Below, one piece after another: positions 26,529 to 34,155 of a stretch of DNA of 64,000 bases (position 1 is its first letter; every line of letters begins with the position of its first letter). Under the pieces are notes generated by a model, which was given only the letters and a program-made list of their open reading frames with translations, had not been told where the DNA came from and did not search any database. This stretch comes from Lysobacter sp. cf310 (GTDB taxonomy: Bacteria; Pseudomonadota; Gammaproteobacteria; Xanthomonadales; Xanthomonadaceae): positions 460,238 to 524,237 of the forward strand of contig NZ_FOSS01000004.1 of NCBI RefSeq assembly GCF_900114355.1. The letters run 5' to 3'. The position numbers and the translations under genes were made by a program.

Positions 26529-27248
26529 ATGGCGCTGCTGGTAGGCGAGGCATTCTCTCCATGGACCCTCAAGGCGCGCTGGGCGCTGGACCGCTGCGGC
26601 GTCGACTACGCCTATCGCGAATACACACCCGGCCTGAGCGAGCCCTGGCTGCGCTGGCGTCTGCGTCAGTGGCGCCAGCCGGTGTCGGTGCCGGTGCTGT
26701 TGAGGCGCGCGCAGGCGATCCGCGGCTCCTGGGGCATCGCCGAATACGCGGCGCAATGCGCGGGCGACGCGCGTCTGGGCGCGCTCGCCGAGGCGCGGCC
26801 CTGGGACGAGATCAGCGAACGCGGCCTGGCCGCCGCACGAACGCGAGTGGTGCGCGCGGTGCTCGCCGACGACCGCGCCCTGGACGAGTCGGTGCCGCTG
26901 CTGCGCGGCCGCAGCCGCGCGCTGCTCAGGCCGGTCGCGCGCCAGGTCGCGCGGCGTCTGGACCGCAAGTACGCGCATCTGCTGCGGCCGCATGCGCACC
27001 GCGAGGCGCTGCTCGCGCTGCGGGCGGGGCTGGCGCGCGCGGATACGGGCTATCTGCTGGAGCGTTTCAGCTACGCGGACATCAGCATGTCGGTGCTGCT
27101 GGAGGCGGTGCGGCCCACGTCCGGGCCCGCGGCCTTGGGCCCGGTCCAACGCGAGTGCTGGCACGACGCCGCGCTGGCGACGGAATTCGCCGATCTGCTG
27201 GACTGGCGAGATTCGCTGCATCGCAGGTTCGGATATCGCGCCGCATAA
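26529..27248 (+). CDS. glutathione S-transferase-like protein
   Basis: 239 residues from an ATG with AGGTGG at the right distance. The thioredoxin-fold N-terminal domain shows GEAFSPWTLKARWALDRCGVDY, and the cis-proline region is QPVSVPVLL. The second domain is all-helical, ending with LERFSYADISMSVLLEAV, the usual GST N-capping segment. No substrate can be assigned; the Ser-Pro-Trp at the catalytic site departs from the common Ser/Tyr/Cys patterns. It diverges from the BlaI-like gene and is followed by a VOC-fold gene. Confidence 0.8.
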   Translation: MALLVGEAFSPWTLKARWALDRCGVDYAYREYTPGLSEPWLRWRLRQWRQPVSVPVLLRRAQAIRGSWGIAEYAAQCAGDARLGALAEARPWDEISERGLAAARTRVVRAVLADDRALDESVPLLRGRSRALLRPVARQVARRLDRKYAHLLRPHAHREALLALRAGLARADTGYLLERFSYADISMSVLLEAVRPTSGPAALGPVQRECWHDAALATEFADLLDWRDSLHRRFGYRAA

Positions 27249-27322
27249 AGGCGTGGCCATGGCGTCGTCGGCGCATTGCCTCCGGCGACTTATCGACTCA
27301 CCGCCGGAACGAGGAGGACCGC

Positions 27323-27703
27323 ATGAAACGCACCTGGACCATCATCGGCGTCAGCGACGTCGCCGCCAGCTACAAGTGGTACCAGTCGCTGCTGGGCCTG
27401 CCGGCGACCGAGCCCGCGCATCGCTACTTCGGACAGATCCTGGATACCGACGGCACCGTGCTGCTGTGCTTGCACGAATGGGGCGCGCACGAGCATCCGA
27501 CCCTGGCCAGTCGCGACCGCGCCGAACCCGGCAACGGCTTGCTGCTGTTCTTCCGCGTCGACGACTTCGCCGCGGCGCTGCCGCGCGCGCGCGCGCTGGT
27601 CGCGGCGCTGGAAGAGGAGCCCGGCGTGAATCCGAACACCGGCACCGAGGAGTTCGCCTTGCGCGATCCCGACGGCTACTACGTGATGCTCAGCGCGCTT
27701 TGA
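27323..27703 (+). CDS. VOC family (glyoxalase/bleomycin-resistance fold) protein
   Basis: 126 residues. MKRTWTIIGVSDVAASYKWY opens the fold, and EEFALRDPDGYYVMLSAL closes it in the form typical of the VOC family. GAGGAGGACC before the ATG is a strong ribosome site that fixes the start. Function unknown; drug binding or small-molecule lyase activity is the family range. It may be co-transcribed with the GST gene 74 bases upstream. A TonB-receptor relic follows immediately. Confidence 0.88.
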   Translation: MKRTWTIIGVSDVAASYKWYQSLLGLPATEPAHRYFGQILDTDGTVLLCLHEWGAHEHPTLASRDRAEPGNGLLLFFRVDDFAAALPRARALVAALEEEPGVNPNTGTEEFALRDPDGYYVMLSAL

Positions 27704-27729
27704 GGCGCGATACTGGGTCGACGACGGCG

Positions 27730-27993
27730 CGCGTGCGCGGATTGTCGGTGGATGCCGACGCCAACTACTGTGGCGCGCGCCGGACCGACGCGCTCAATCG
27801 CTACCAGACGCCGGGCTATGCGCTGCTGCGTATTGGTGCGCGCTACCGGTTCGACTGGCGCGGCACGCCGGCCGCGCTGCGCCTGCGCGTCTACAAGGTC
27901 GGCGACGAATATGCGTGGATCGCCGGCACCCGCGGCATTCAGGCCTAAGAGCCCGAGCGCCGGTTGATGCTGAGCCTCACACTCGGCGACTGA
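27730..27993 (+). pseudogene. TonB-dependent receptor, decayed 3' fragment
   Basis: About 87 codons encode the C-terminal strands of a siderophore-type TonB-dependent receptor: DALNRYQTPGYALLRIGARY, then LRLRVYKVGDEYAWIAG. An in-frame TAA at 27946-27948 stands where a tyrosine codon is expected. After it the frame continues PERRLMLSLTLGD to a TGA at 27991, a normal receptor ending. The plug and most of the barrel are missing; the VOC gene ends just before. This is a deletion remnant. Confidence 0.7.
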
Positions 27994-28030
27994 GGCGCGG
28001 ACGCAAGGGTGGCGGCGACGTCCTCGCCGC

Positions 28031-28474
28031 TCATTCCAAGGGCAGGGCCAACGCATCGCGCAGGCGCTGCACCTGCTTGTTCAGCGCGCCCAACTCCTGC
28101 GCGCTCATGCCCGAACGTTCGCCCAGGGTCTCGGCCAGGCAGCGGGTGCGCGCGCGCAGCTCGCGCCCGGCGGTGGTCAGGCGCACATGCACCTGGCGTT
28201 CGTCCTGCGCGCTGCGCTGGCGCTCGACCAGGCCGGCCAGCTCCAGGCGCTTGACCAGCGGGGTGATGGTGCTGGGCTCCAGCGCCAAGCGCGTGCCGAT
28301 CGCGCCGACGGTGAGCCCGTCGTGTTCCCACAGCGCACTCAGCACCAGGTACTGCGGGTAGGTCAGCCCCAGCGCGTCCAGCAGCGGTTTGTAGGCGCGA
28401 TTGATCGCGATGCCGGCGCCGTACAGCGCGAAACACAGCTGCTCGTCCAGCGTAAACGGGGTCTTGCTGGCCAT
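28031..28474 (-). CDS. MarR family regulator, OhrR-like
   Basis: 147 residues from the ATG at 28474 (GAGGG upstream); a TTG 30 bases further out is unlikely. LDEQLCFALYGAGIAINRAYKPLL contains Cys14 at the position of the peroxide-sensing cysteine of OhrR. A winged helix follows: TVGAIGTRLALEPSTITPLVKRLE, with the wing RQRSAQDERQVHVRLT. OhrR-type regulators lose DNA binding when the cysteine is oxidised by organic peroxides. The divergent hydrolase gene is the likely target: three TTATCGCGATAA-type dyads lie in the shared upstream region. No ohr gene is nearby. Confidence 0.92.
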   Translation of the reverse strand: MASKTPFTLDEQLCFALYGAGIAINRAYKPLLDALGLTYPQYLVLSALWEHDGLTVGAIGTRLALEPSTITPLVKRLELAGLVERQRSAQDERQVHVRLTTAGRELRARTRCLAETLGERSGMSAQELGALNKQVQRLRDALALPLE

Positions 28475-28523
28475 GGTAGGTGCCCTCGAAGCCTGTTCAG
28501 TCAATCACTTAGCTGAAATAAGC

Positions 28524-28535
28524 TTATCACGATAA
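28524..28535. promoter_or_regulatory. OhrR-like operator, copy 1
   Basis: TTATCACGATAA is one base off a perfect palindrome. It lies 9 bases upstream of the -35 element and nearest the regulator gene, so it may serve autorepression. Confidence 0.6.
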
Positions 28536-28543
28536 AAAATATC

Positions 28544-28571
28544 TTGACAGTTTTTCGGGCTCGTGTAGTCT
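28544..28571 (+). promoter_or_regulatory. sigma-70 promoter of the hydrolase gene
   Basis: TTGACA (28544-28549) is a perfect -35 and TAGTCT (28566-28571) a weak -10 at 16 bases spacing. The start would fall near 28578, inside operator copy 2. Confidence 0.6.
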
Positions 28572-28576
28572 GATTG

Positions 28577-28588
28577 TTATCGCGATAA
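28577..28588. promoter_or_regulatory. OhrR-like operator, copy 2
   Basis: TTATCGCGATAA, a perfect 12-base palindrome over the predicted transcription start of the hydrolase gene. Confidence 0.7.
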
Positions 28589-28591
28589 ATG

Positions 28592-28603
28592 ATATCGCGA
28601 TAT
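28592..28603. promoter_or_regulatory. OhrR-like operator, copy 3
   Basis: ATATCGCGATAT, a perfect palindrome with its centre 15 bases from copy 2. Binding here and at copy 2 would block transcription. Confidence 0.7.
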
Positions 28604-28632
28604 TCATCCCTCAGCCCTCCAGGAGTAGACCC

Positions 28633-29427
28633 ATGAACACCTCGCGCCCCCGTGCTTCCGCCGTCCTGCTGCTCTCCCTGGCCCTGTCGGCGGCGATCTC
28701 CACCGCCTCGGCCGCCGAAGCGGCCGCTCCGGCCCCCGCCAAGGACGCCACCACCGTGGTCCTGGTCCACGGCGCCTTCGCCGACGGTTCGTCCTGGAAC
28801 AAGGTGATCCCGCTGCTGCAGGCCAAGGGCCTCAAGGCGGTCGCGGTGCAGAACCCGCTGACCTCGCTGGAAGACGACGTCGCCGCCACCAACCGCGTCA
28901 TCAATGCCCAGACCGGCCCGGTCGTGCTGGTCGGCCACTCCTGGGCCGGCACCGTGATCACCCAGGCCGGCGCTCACGACAAGGTCAAGTCGCTGGTCTA
29001 CGTCGCCTCGTTCGCGCCTTCGCTGGGCGAAAGCTCGGGCGAGGGCACCAAGGCCTTCCCGGCCAGCCCCGGCCTGGCCCGCGTGATAGCCGATGCCGAC
29101 GGCTACCTGACCCTGCCGGCCGATGCCGTCGCCCAGGACTTCGCCCAGGACGTCAGCGCGCAGGAAGCCAACCTGATCGCGGCCACCCAAGGCCCGGTGC
29201 GCGCCGCCAACTTCGAACAGAAGGTCACCGCCGCCGCGTGGACCGCCAAGCCCTCCTGGTACATCGTCGCCGCCCAGGACCGCATGATCGATCCGGGCGC
29301 GCAGCGTGCGCTGGCGAAGAAGCTCAAGGCCAAGACCACCGTACTGCAGACCAGCCATGTGCCGATGTCGTCGGATCCGGAAGCGGTGGCCGAGGTGATC
29401 GCCGACGCGGCTCGCGCCGCGCGCTGA
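28633..29427 (+). CDS. secreted alpha/beta hydrolase
   Basis: 264 residues with a signal peptide ending at ISTASA. The hydrolase fold shows VVLVHGAFADGSSWNKVIP (oxyanion strand), the nucleophile elbow GHSWAG, the acid in AAQDRMIDP and the histidine in QTSHVPM. The family resembles plant-esterase-like hydrolases often paired with MarR regulators. AGGAG precedes the ATG. Expression is probably released when the divergent OhrR-like repressor is oxidised; the substrate is unknown. A very strong terminator follows at 29524. Confidence 0.92.
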   Translation: MNTSRPRASAVLLLSLALSAAISTASAAEAAAPAPAKDATTVVLVHGAFADGSSWNKVIPLLQAKGLKAVAVQNPLTSLEDDVAATNRVINAQTGPVVLVGHSWAGTVITQAGAHDKVKSLVYVASFAPSLGESSGEGTKAFPASPGLARVIADADGYLTLPADAVAQDFAQDVSAQEANLIAATQGPVRAANFEQKVTAAAWTAKPSWYIVAAQDRMIDPGAQRALAKKLKAKTTVLQTSHVPMSSDPEAVAEVIADAARAAR

Positions 29428-29523
29428 TCCAGGCGTGACGCAGGCGCGGCCTTGCGTGTCGCGTGGCGCCGCGAGGTCGCTCTTGTCGGTGCGCATCCCG
29501 ACACTCGCCTCGCCGGGCAGTGG

Positions 29524-29558
29524 CAAGGAGAACCCGCGTCCGGGTTCTCCTTGCGTCT
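29524..29558 (+). terminator. rho-independent terminator after the hydrolase gene
   Basis: A 13-bp perfect stem (29524-29536 with 29541-29553) closes a CGTC tetraloop and is followed by CGTCTTATT. It ends the hydrolase transcript about 100 bases after the stop. Confidence 0.85.
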
Positions 29559-29559
29559 T

Positions 29560-29747
29560 ATTGCGCAGTAGTTCGCGCCCGCGGCTTGCGGCCGTGTTGC
29601 TGGCGCTGGTCGGCACCGGTACCTTTGCCGAGGACGGCGGGTACGCGATACCCGGCCGATGCAGGGGTAGGAAAGGGCTGCGGCCTCGCCGGGATGCGAT
29701 AAGGCGGGCGCCGCCAGGCAGTGCTCATCACCGGTCGCTTAGCTGGC
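29560..29747. other. intergenic region, nothing recognised
   Basis: Together with the terminator this makes a gene-free stretch of 320 bases after 29427. I see no conserved ORF. It should hold the promoter of the kinase gene, but no clear -35/-10 pair stands out. Confidence 0.4.
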
Positions 29748-30842
29748 ATGAATTCTCTTGCGCTGCTGCTGATCCTCGCGTGTGCGCTGCTGCCGTTGGC
29801 GACCTGGCATGCGGCACGACGCCACGCGCGTCGCGACGCGTCGCGGCGCCTGATCGCGGCGCTGGACGCGCTGTCCTCGCATACGCCGGTCGCATTCGTC
29901 GCTTGGGAGCCGCGCGGTGGCATCGTGCTGTGGAGTGCCGGCGCGCAACGCCTGTTCGAGGTCGATGCCACGCGGATGCTGGGCCAACCGCTGCCCGCGG
30001 GCCTGGATGCGCTGCACCAGGCGGCCGCCGGACTGGAAGGCGCGCGGCCCGCCATGCGCCTGGAATTGCGACGCGCCAACGGCGCCACGGTGGACGCCAT
30101 CGTCTCGTTCGCCGGCGGCGGCGATGGCCTGATCGTGGCCGCCATCGAGGACGCCGTGTCCAGCGCGGCCAATGCGCACTCGGCGGAGGTCGCGCGCGCG
30201 CAACGCGACGCCCTGGTGCGCGAGGTGCACCATCGCATCAAGAACAGCCTGCAAGGCGTGACCGGCCTGCTGCGCCAGCATCTGTCCGACAAGCCGCTGC
30301 TGAAGCCCCTGCTCGAAGCCGCCTCGGCGCAGGTATCGGCGATCGCGGCGGTGCATGGCCTGCACGGCGAGGCCAAGGACGGTCAGATCAATCTGCGCAT
30401 GCTGATGGTGAGGGTGGCCGCGTCCGTTTCCGGCATCATGCACGTACCGATCACGGTATCGGAGCGGTGCGCGGTGCTGGAAAGATTCAGCGTCAACGAA
30501 GAGGAGTCCGTGCCGGTGGCGATGGTGCTGAACGAGCTGATCATGAACGCGGCGAAGCATCGGTCGCGCTCCGGCGTGAACGGCATCGTCGCCATCGACG
30601 CGATCGCGCATGCGCAGCGGGCGCAGATCCTGGTCAGCAATCCGGGCTTCCTGCCCGCGAACTTCGACTTCACGGCCGGCGTGAGTCTGGGCAACGGATT
30701 GGGTCTGATCCGCTCGCTGTTGCCGCGGCGCGGCGCCAGCATCGGTCTGGCCGAGGAAGGCCGTCGCGTCGTGGCCACCCTCGCGCTGCACGCGCCCGAC
30801 GTGCTCAGCGAGAGCACGAAAGATCAAGAGGCCATCGCATGA
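29748..30842 (+). CDS. HisKA_2/HWE-type sensor histidine kinase
   Basis: 364 residues from the ATG at 29748. One membrane span occupies residues 2-22 with no periplasmic sensor loop. Residues 35-145 are PAS-like (VAFVAWEPRGGIVLWSAGAQRLFEV). The dimerisation box LVREVHHRIKNSLQGVTGLL contains His161, the likely phosphorylation site, in the HWE/HisKA_2 form. The ATPase domain shows VAMVLNELIMNAAKH (N-box) and GNGLGLIRSLL. The stop overlaps the ANTAR regulator gene's ATG (ATGA), so the pair is translationally coupled. Such kinases often signal to ANTAR regulators. A GTG at 29721 is an alternative start. Confidence 0.88.
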   Translation: MNSLALLLILACALLPLATWHAARRHARRDASRRLIAALDALSSHTPVAFVAWEPRGGIVLWSAGAQRLFEVDATRMLGQPLPAGLDALHQAAAGLEGARPAMRLELRRANGATVDAIVSFAGGGDGLIVAAIEDAVSSAANAHSAEVARAQRDALVREVHHRIKNSLQGVTGLLRQHLSDKPLLKPLLEAASAQVSAIAAVHGLHGEAKDGQINLRMLMVRVAASVSGIMHVPITVSERCAVLERFSVNEEESVPVAMVLNELIMNAAKHRSRSGVNGIVAIDAIAHAQRAQILVSNPGFLPANFDFTAGVSLGNGLGLIRSLLPRRGASIGLAEEGRRVVATLALHAPDVLSESTKDQEAIA

Positions 30843-31453
30843 ACCGCACGCACCGTCTGCTGGTGGTGGACGACGATCGCCTGGTGCTCGCGACCGTCTG
30901 CCGCGGCCTGCAGGCCGCCGGATATCAGGTCGAATCGGCGCAGTCGGTGGACGAAGCGGTCGCGCTGCTCGACGACTGGCGGCCGGATCTGGCCTTGCTG
31001 GACATTCGCATGGGCGAGCGCGGCGGCTTCGAACTCGCGCGCGAATTGCAGGCGCGCGATGGCATTCCTTTCATGTTCCTCTCCGCCTATGGCGACGACG
31101 CCACGGTCGACGAGGCCACCGAACTGGGCGCGGTGGGCTTTCTGGTCAAGCCCATCGACATCCCCCAGATCATGCCCGCGGTGGAAGCGGCCTTGAAGCG
31201 CGCGGCCGATCTGAGCCGCTTGCGCAGCACCGGACGCCAGTTGGAACAGGCGCTGGACCAGCAGCGCGGCATCAGCGTCGCGATCGGCATCCTGATGGAG
31301 CGCCACCGGCTGTCGCGCAGCGAAGCGGAACTGCGCCTGCGCGACACGGCGCGTTCGCAGCGGCGGAAAATGACCGACCTGGCCGAGGGCATCGTCTTCG
31401 CGGTCGACGCATTGGCGGCCTCGGCGTTGAATGGCGACCGCTCCGATTCGTGA
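30839..31453 (+). CDS. ANTAR-domain response regulator
   Basis: 204 residues. The receiver domain has the acidic pair VVDDDR, phospho-acceptor Asp55 in LALLDIRMG, and the signalling Lys in FLVKPID. A coiled-coil linker (residues 125-145) leads to an ANTAR domain, QQRGISVAIGILMERHRLSR followed by SEAELRLRDTARSQRRKM. ANTAR proteins bind paired hexanucleotide-loop RNA hairpins and prevent transcription termination, as AmiR and NasR do. The RNA target is probably elsewhere; I did not find a clear two-hairpin ANTAR site before the neighbouring genes. Confidence 0.92.
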   Translation: MNRTHRLLVVDDDRLVLATVCRGLQAAGYQVESAQSVDEAVALLDDWRPDLALLDIRMGERGGFELARELQARDGIPFMFLSAYGDDATVDEATELGAVGFLVKPIDIPQIMPAVEAALKRAADLSRLRSTGRQLEQALDQQRGISVAIGILMERHRLSRSEAELRLRDTARSQRRKMTDLAEGIVFAVDALAASALNGDRSDS

Positions 31454-31474
31454 CGTCCGGCGCATTTTCGTGAA

Positions 31475-31504
31475 TTGACACGCGGTCGCGATCGGGACTA
31501 GCGT
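31475..31504 (+). promoter_or_regulatory. candidate sigma-70 promoter of the GTPase/Roadblock cluster
   Basis: TTGACA (31475-31480) and TAGCGT (31499-31504) with an 18-base spacer. It lies 127 bases before the first gene of the cluster. Confidence 0.5.
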
Positions 31505-31630
31505 CTAGCCCAGCCCGAACGCCCCGCAAGCGCGCTCCGGCGTAACGACTGCCTCGAACCGGCAGACCATCCGTTCCACTCGGCCCCGCACCCGCCGATC
31601 GCATCCGCGATTCGAGGGGAGTGCGCGCCG

Positions 31631-32626
31631 ATGAATACAGACGCCCTGTTCGACCCGACGCCCGGTTGCGCCGACGCCACGGCGTGCGCGCGCGAGGTCG
31701 CGCCCCTACGGCTGCTCGTCGACGGTCTCGAACCCGACGAACACGCCACGCTCGATGCGATCCTGAAGGTGGTCGCCTCCAAATCCCTGCGCGGCTGGAC
31801 CTGGGCCGAGGGCTCGGACACGGATCTGTACCTGCACACGCGCGCCCTGCGCCGGCCCGGCGTGCGCGCCGGCGTGTCGGGCTTGCTGGTGCGCGAACAC
31901 GAGCAAGCCGCGCCGGCCGAAGCGCTGGCGCTGGCGGTCCCGTTCCGCGTCATGGCGGTGCTCGAGCTGCTGGATGGCGCCGTCGACCGCCTGCAGCAGG
32001 AGCAGCTCGCCGTCCAGGGCCACGTCGCCGGGCCGGCCGAGGCCGTCGACGACGAAAAGACCCTGGCCTCATCGCTCGCGCGACTGCTGGTGCGCCCGGT
32101 CGAACACACCCTGCGCATCCGCGTGCTGGGCCACGGCACGGTGTACCTGTGCACGCGCAGCCGCATGTACTGCATGGACTTCGAGCAGGCGCAACTGGGC
32201 AAGGCGCTGGAGAGCAAGCGCTTCGTGCTCACCGCGATCGCGCCGGATTCGCCGGAACTGGCGGCCGAGCGCGATCGCGGCTCGCCGCTGGACGAGTTGC
32301 TGTGGCCGATCGGACTGCTGGCTTCGCGCGAGCATGCGGCCCGGCATGAGCGCCAGCGCCTGCGCCAGTGGCCGGATTTCGCGCGCCTGCCGCACGACCC
32401 CAGGCATTTGCAGGCCTGCGCGGCGCTGACGGCGGGCGCGATGGATGCGCACGAACTGGCCGCGGCCACCGGCATGAGCGAGACCGAAGCCGATCACTTC
32501 ATGCACGCCTGCCAGTTGTGCGGCGTGCTGGAAACCGCCGTCGCCGAGTCGGCGCCGATCCTGCCCGCGCAGGACAAAGCGGCCGGCGGACTGTTCGACC
32601 GTCTGTGGCGACGCTGGCTGAAATAG
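31631..32626 (+). CDS. unknown protein opening the GTPase/Roadblock cluster
   Basis: 331 residues, soluble, no signal peptide. Residues 25-110 mix strands and helices (LRLLVDGLEPDEHATLDAIL, RGWTWAEGSDTDLYLHTRAL). Residues 155-190 form a strand pair with RIRVLGHGTVYLCTRSRMYC. The last 90 residues are helical and resemble a winged-helix unit, with AGAMDAHELAAATGMSETEA and HACQLCGVLE. I know no named family. It starts 10 bases before the GTPase gene and shares its transcript, so a role as scaffold or effector of the GTPase is reasonable. GAGGGGAG precedes the ATG. Confidence 0.7.
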   Translation: MNTDALFDPTPGCADATACAREVAPLRLLVDGLEPDEHATLDAILKVVASKSLRGWTWAEGSDTDLYLHTRALRRPGVRAGVSGLLVREHEQAAPAEALALAVPFRVMAVLELLDGAVDRLQQEQLAVQGHVAGPAEAVDDEKTLASSLARLLVRPVEHTLRIRVLGHGTVYLCTRSRMYCMDFEQAQLGKALESKRFVLTAIAPDSPELAAERDRGSPLDELLWPIGLLASREHAARHERQRLRQWPDFARLPHDPRHLQACAALTAGAMDAHELAAATGMSETEADHFMHACQLCGVLETAVAESAPILPAQDKAAGGLFDRLWRRWLK

Positions 32627-32635
32627 GGGATATCG

Positions 32636-33199
32636 ATGGCTCGCGAATACATCGTGCTGGTGGCCGGCCCCATGGGTGCCGGGAAGACCACGGCCATTTC
32701 CGCGCTCAGCGAAATACCGGTCGTGCGCACCGAAGCGCTCAACACCGATCCGCAGCGCAATGCCAAGGCCACGACCACGGTGGCGCTGGATTACGGCGAG
32801 ATCTCGCTGGGCGACGGCGACAAGGTCCGTCTGTACGGCGTGCCCGGCCAGGATCGCTTCGACTTCATGTGGCGCATTCTCGAGAAGCGCGCGCTGGGAA
32901 TGATGCTGCTGGTCGACAACGACGGACCGGACCCGCTGTCCGAGCTCGAGCGCTATCTGCATAGCTTCGAGGCCTTGGGCACGCGCGGCGCGCTGGTGAT
33001 CGGCATCACCCGTCGCGACGTCGGCCGCGGCCCGGCCATGGACGCCTACTACGCGCGACTGACCCAGCTCGGTCGGGTCCTGCCGCTGTTCTCCGTCGAC
33101 GCCCGCAACGCCGCGCAGGTGCGGACGATGCTGGGCGCCTTGATCGCGATGGTCGAAGCCAAGGCGGGCGCGGCGCTGCCCACGGGAGCCATCGCATGA
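32636..33199 (+). CDS. small Ras-like GTPase (MglA/CvnD-like)
   Basis: 187 residues. The P-loop is GPMGAGKT (residues 11-18) and switch I has conserved threonines in KATTTVALDYGE. The G3 box is GVPGQDRF (68-75). At the G4 position the NKxD guanine motif reads TRRD (125-128), keeping only the aspartate, as in conservon-type GTPases. Such proteins pair with Roadblock/LC7 partners that act as activating proteins or scaffolds, and two are encoded directly downstream. The stop overlaps the next start (ATGA). Polarity or surface-behaviour control is the usual role of the class. Confidence 0.88.
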   Translation: MAREYIVLVAGPMGAGKTTAISALSEIPVVRTEALNTDPQRNAKATTTVALDYGEISLGDGDKVRLYGVPGQDRFDFMWRILEKRALGMMLLVDNDGPDPLSELERYLHSFEALGTRGALVIGITRRDVGRGPAMDAYYARLTQLGRVLPLFSVDARNAAQVRTMLGALIAMVEAKAGAALPTGAIA

Positions 33200-33585
33200 G
33201 CGCGCACGATCTGTACCTGCCCTGCCGCGACGTACTGGAGGAGCTGGTCACCCAGACCTTGGGCGTGGATTCGGCGGCGGTCGTCACCGGCGACGGCTTC
33301 GAAGTCGCCGCCGTGCTGCGCGACGGCATCGCGGTCGAAAAGCTCGCCGCCATGGTCAGCTCGCTGCTGGCGCTGAGCGAGGCGGTGGCGCAGGAACTGC
33401 AGATGAGCGGTTGCCGCAACGTCATCGTCGAAACCGACGGCGGCGCGGTGGTGACCCTGCGCATCCCCGCGTCGGGCCACGAGTTGCTGATGAGCGTGCT
33501 GTGCAGCGACGCCGCCAGTCTGGGCTCGGTGCTGTACGCCGCGCGCGATACCGCGCACGCACTGGGGCGACGCCTGCTGACTTGA
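33196..33585 (+). CDS. Roadblock/LC7 domain protein 1
   Basis: 129 residues, a single Roadblock fold: an N-terminal helix (CRDVLEELVTQTLGVDSAAVV), then strands around GDGFEVAAVLRDG, a central helix (EKLAAMVSSLLALSEAVAQEL) and closing strands (RNVIVETDGGAVVTLRIP). In MglA/MglB systems this fold forms a dimer that binds the GTPase. Its start codon overlaps the GTPase gene's stop, so the two should be made in balance. Confidence 0.88.
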   Translation: MSAHDLYLPCRDVLEELVTQTLGVDSAAVVTGDGFEVAAVLRDGIAVEKLAAMVSSLLALSEAVAQELQMSGCRNVIVETDGGAVVTLRIPASGHELLMSVLCSDAASLGSVLYAARDTAHALGRRLLT

Positions 33586-33660
33586 TCCGCATACCGGCCG
33601 CGGACGTCGCATCGGGTCCGTGGCCGTTCCGTTTCCGGTGCGAAACCGAGGAGTAGGGCC

Positions 33661-34020
33661 ATGGGCAATCTGACGCAATCCCTGGAAGAGCTGATGCTGA
33701 TCGACGGGGCTTCCGCCGCCGCTGTGGTGGATTCCAACAGCGGCATGGTGCTGGGCAAGGCCGGCGGCGGCGTGGATCTGGACGTCGCCGGCGCGGGCAA
33801 CACGGAGGTCGTGCGCGCCAAGCTCAAGACCATGAAGTCGCTGGGCCTCAAGGACAACATCGAGGACATCCTGATCACCTTGGGCAAGCAGTACCACGTG
33901 ATCCGGCCCATGGCCGAGCGCTCGGGCATCTTCATCTACCTGGTGCTGGACAAGGCCAAATCGAGCCTGGCGCTGGCGCGCATCAAGACCGCGGAAATCG
34001 AGTCCGCGATGTCGCTCTGA
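33661..34020 (+). CDS. Roadblock/LC7-like domain protein 2
   Basis: 119 residues, also Roadblock-like but divergent from its neighbour: LTQSLEELMLIDGASAAAVV, then DSNSGMVLGKAGGG, a shorter central helix with TMKSLGLKDNIEDILITLG, and HVIRPMAERSGIFIYLVLDKA. GAGGAG before the ATG is a strong ribosome site. Two unlike Roadblock genes beside one GTPase suggest a heterodimer or two separate partners; the sequence cannot decide. Confidence 0.85.
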   Translation: MGNLTQSLEELMLIDGASAAAVVDSNSGMVLGKAGGGVDLDVAGAGNTEVVRAKLKTMKSLGLKDNIEDILITLGKQYHVIRPMAERSGIFIYLVLDKAKSSLALARIKTAEIESAMSL

Positions 34021-34093
34021 GCGGGCTGTGCCCCGGCGACCGGCCCCGCGCCGGCGCCGGGTTGCGGCGTCGGCGGGGCCGCGCGCCGGACAG

Positions 34094-34129
34094 TTGAGAT
34101 TCGCCGGCAAGGGCGTACATTTGCTGTAC
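34094..34129 (+). promoter_or_regulatory. sigma-70 promoter with overlapping dyad
   Basis: TTGAGA (34094-34099) and TACATT (34116-34121) with a 16-base spacer precede the GGDEF/EAL gene. A dyad GTACA-TTTGC-TGTAC (34115-34129) covers the -10, so a repressor could act here. Confidence 0.55.
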
Positions 34130-34155
34130 ACATGCCACGCTCGGGGGGGCTGGCC

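Noticed and set aside
24803-26572. M56 gene extended to 26572
   Set aside because: The extension overlaps the whole BlaI-like gene in another frame; the true first membrane span starts at 26029.
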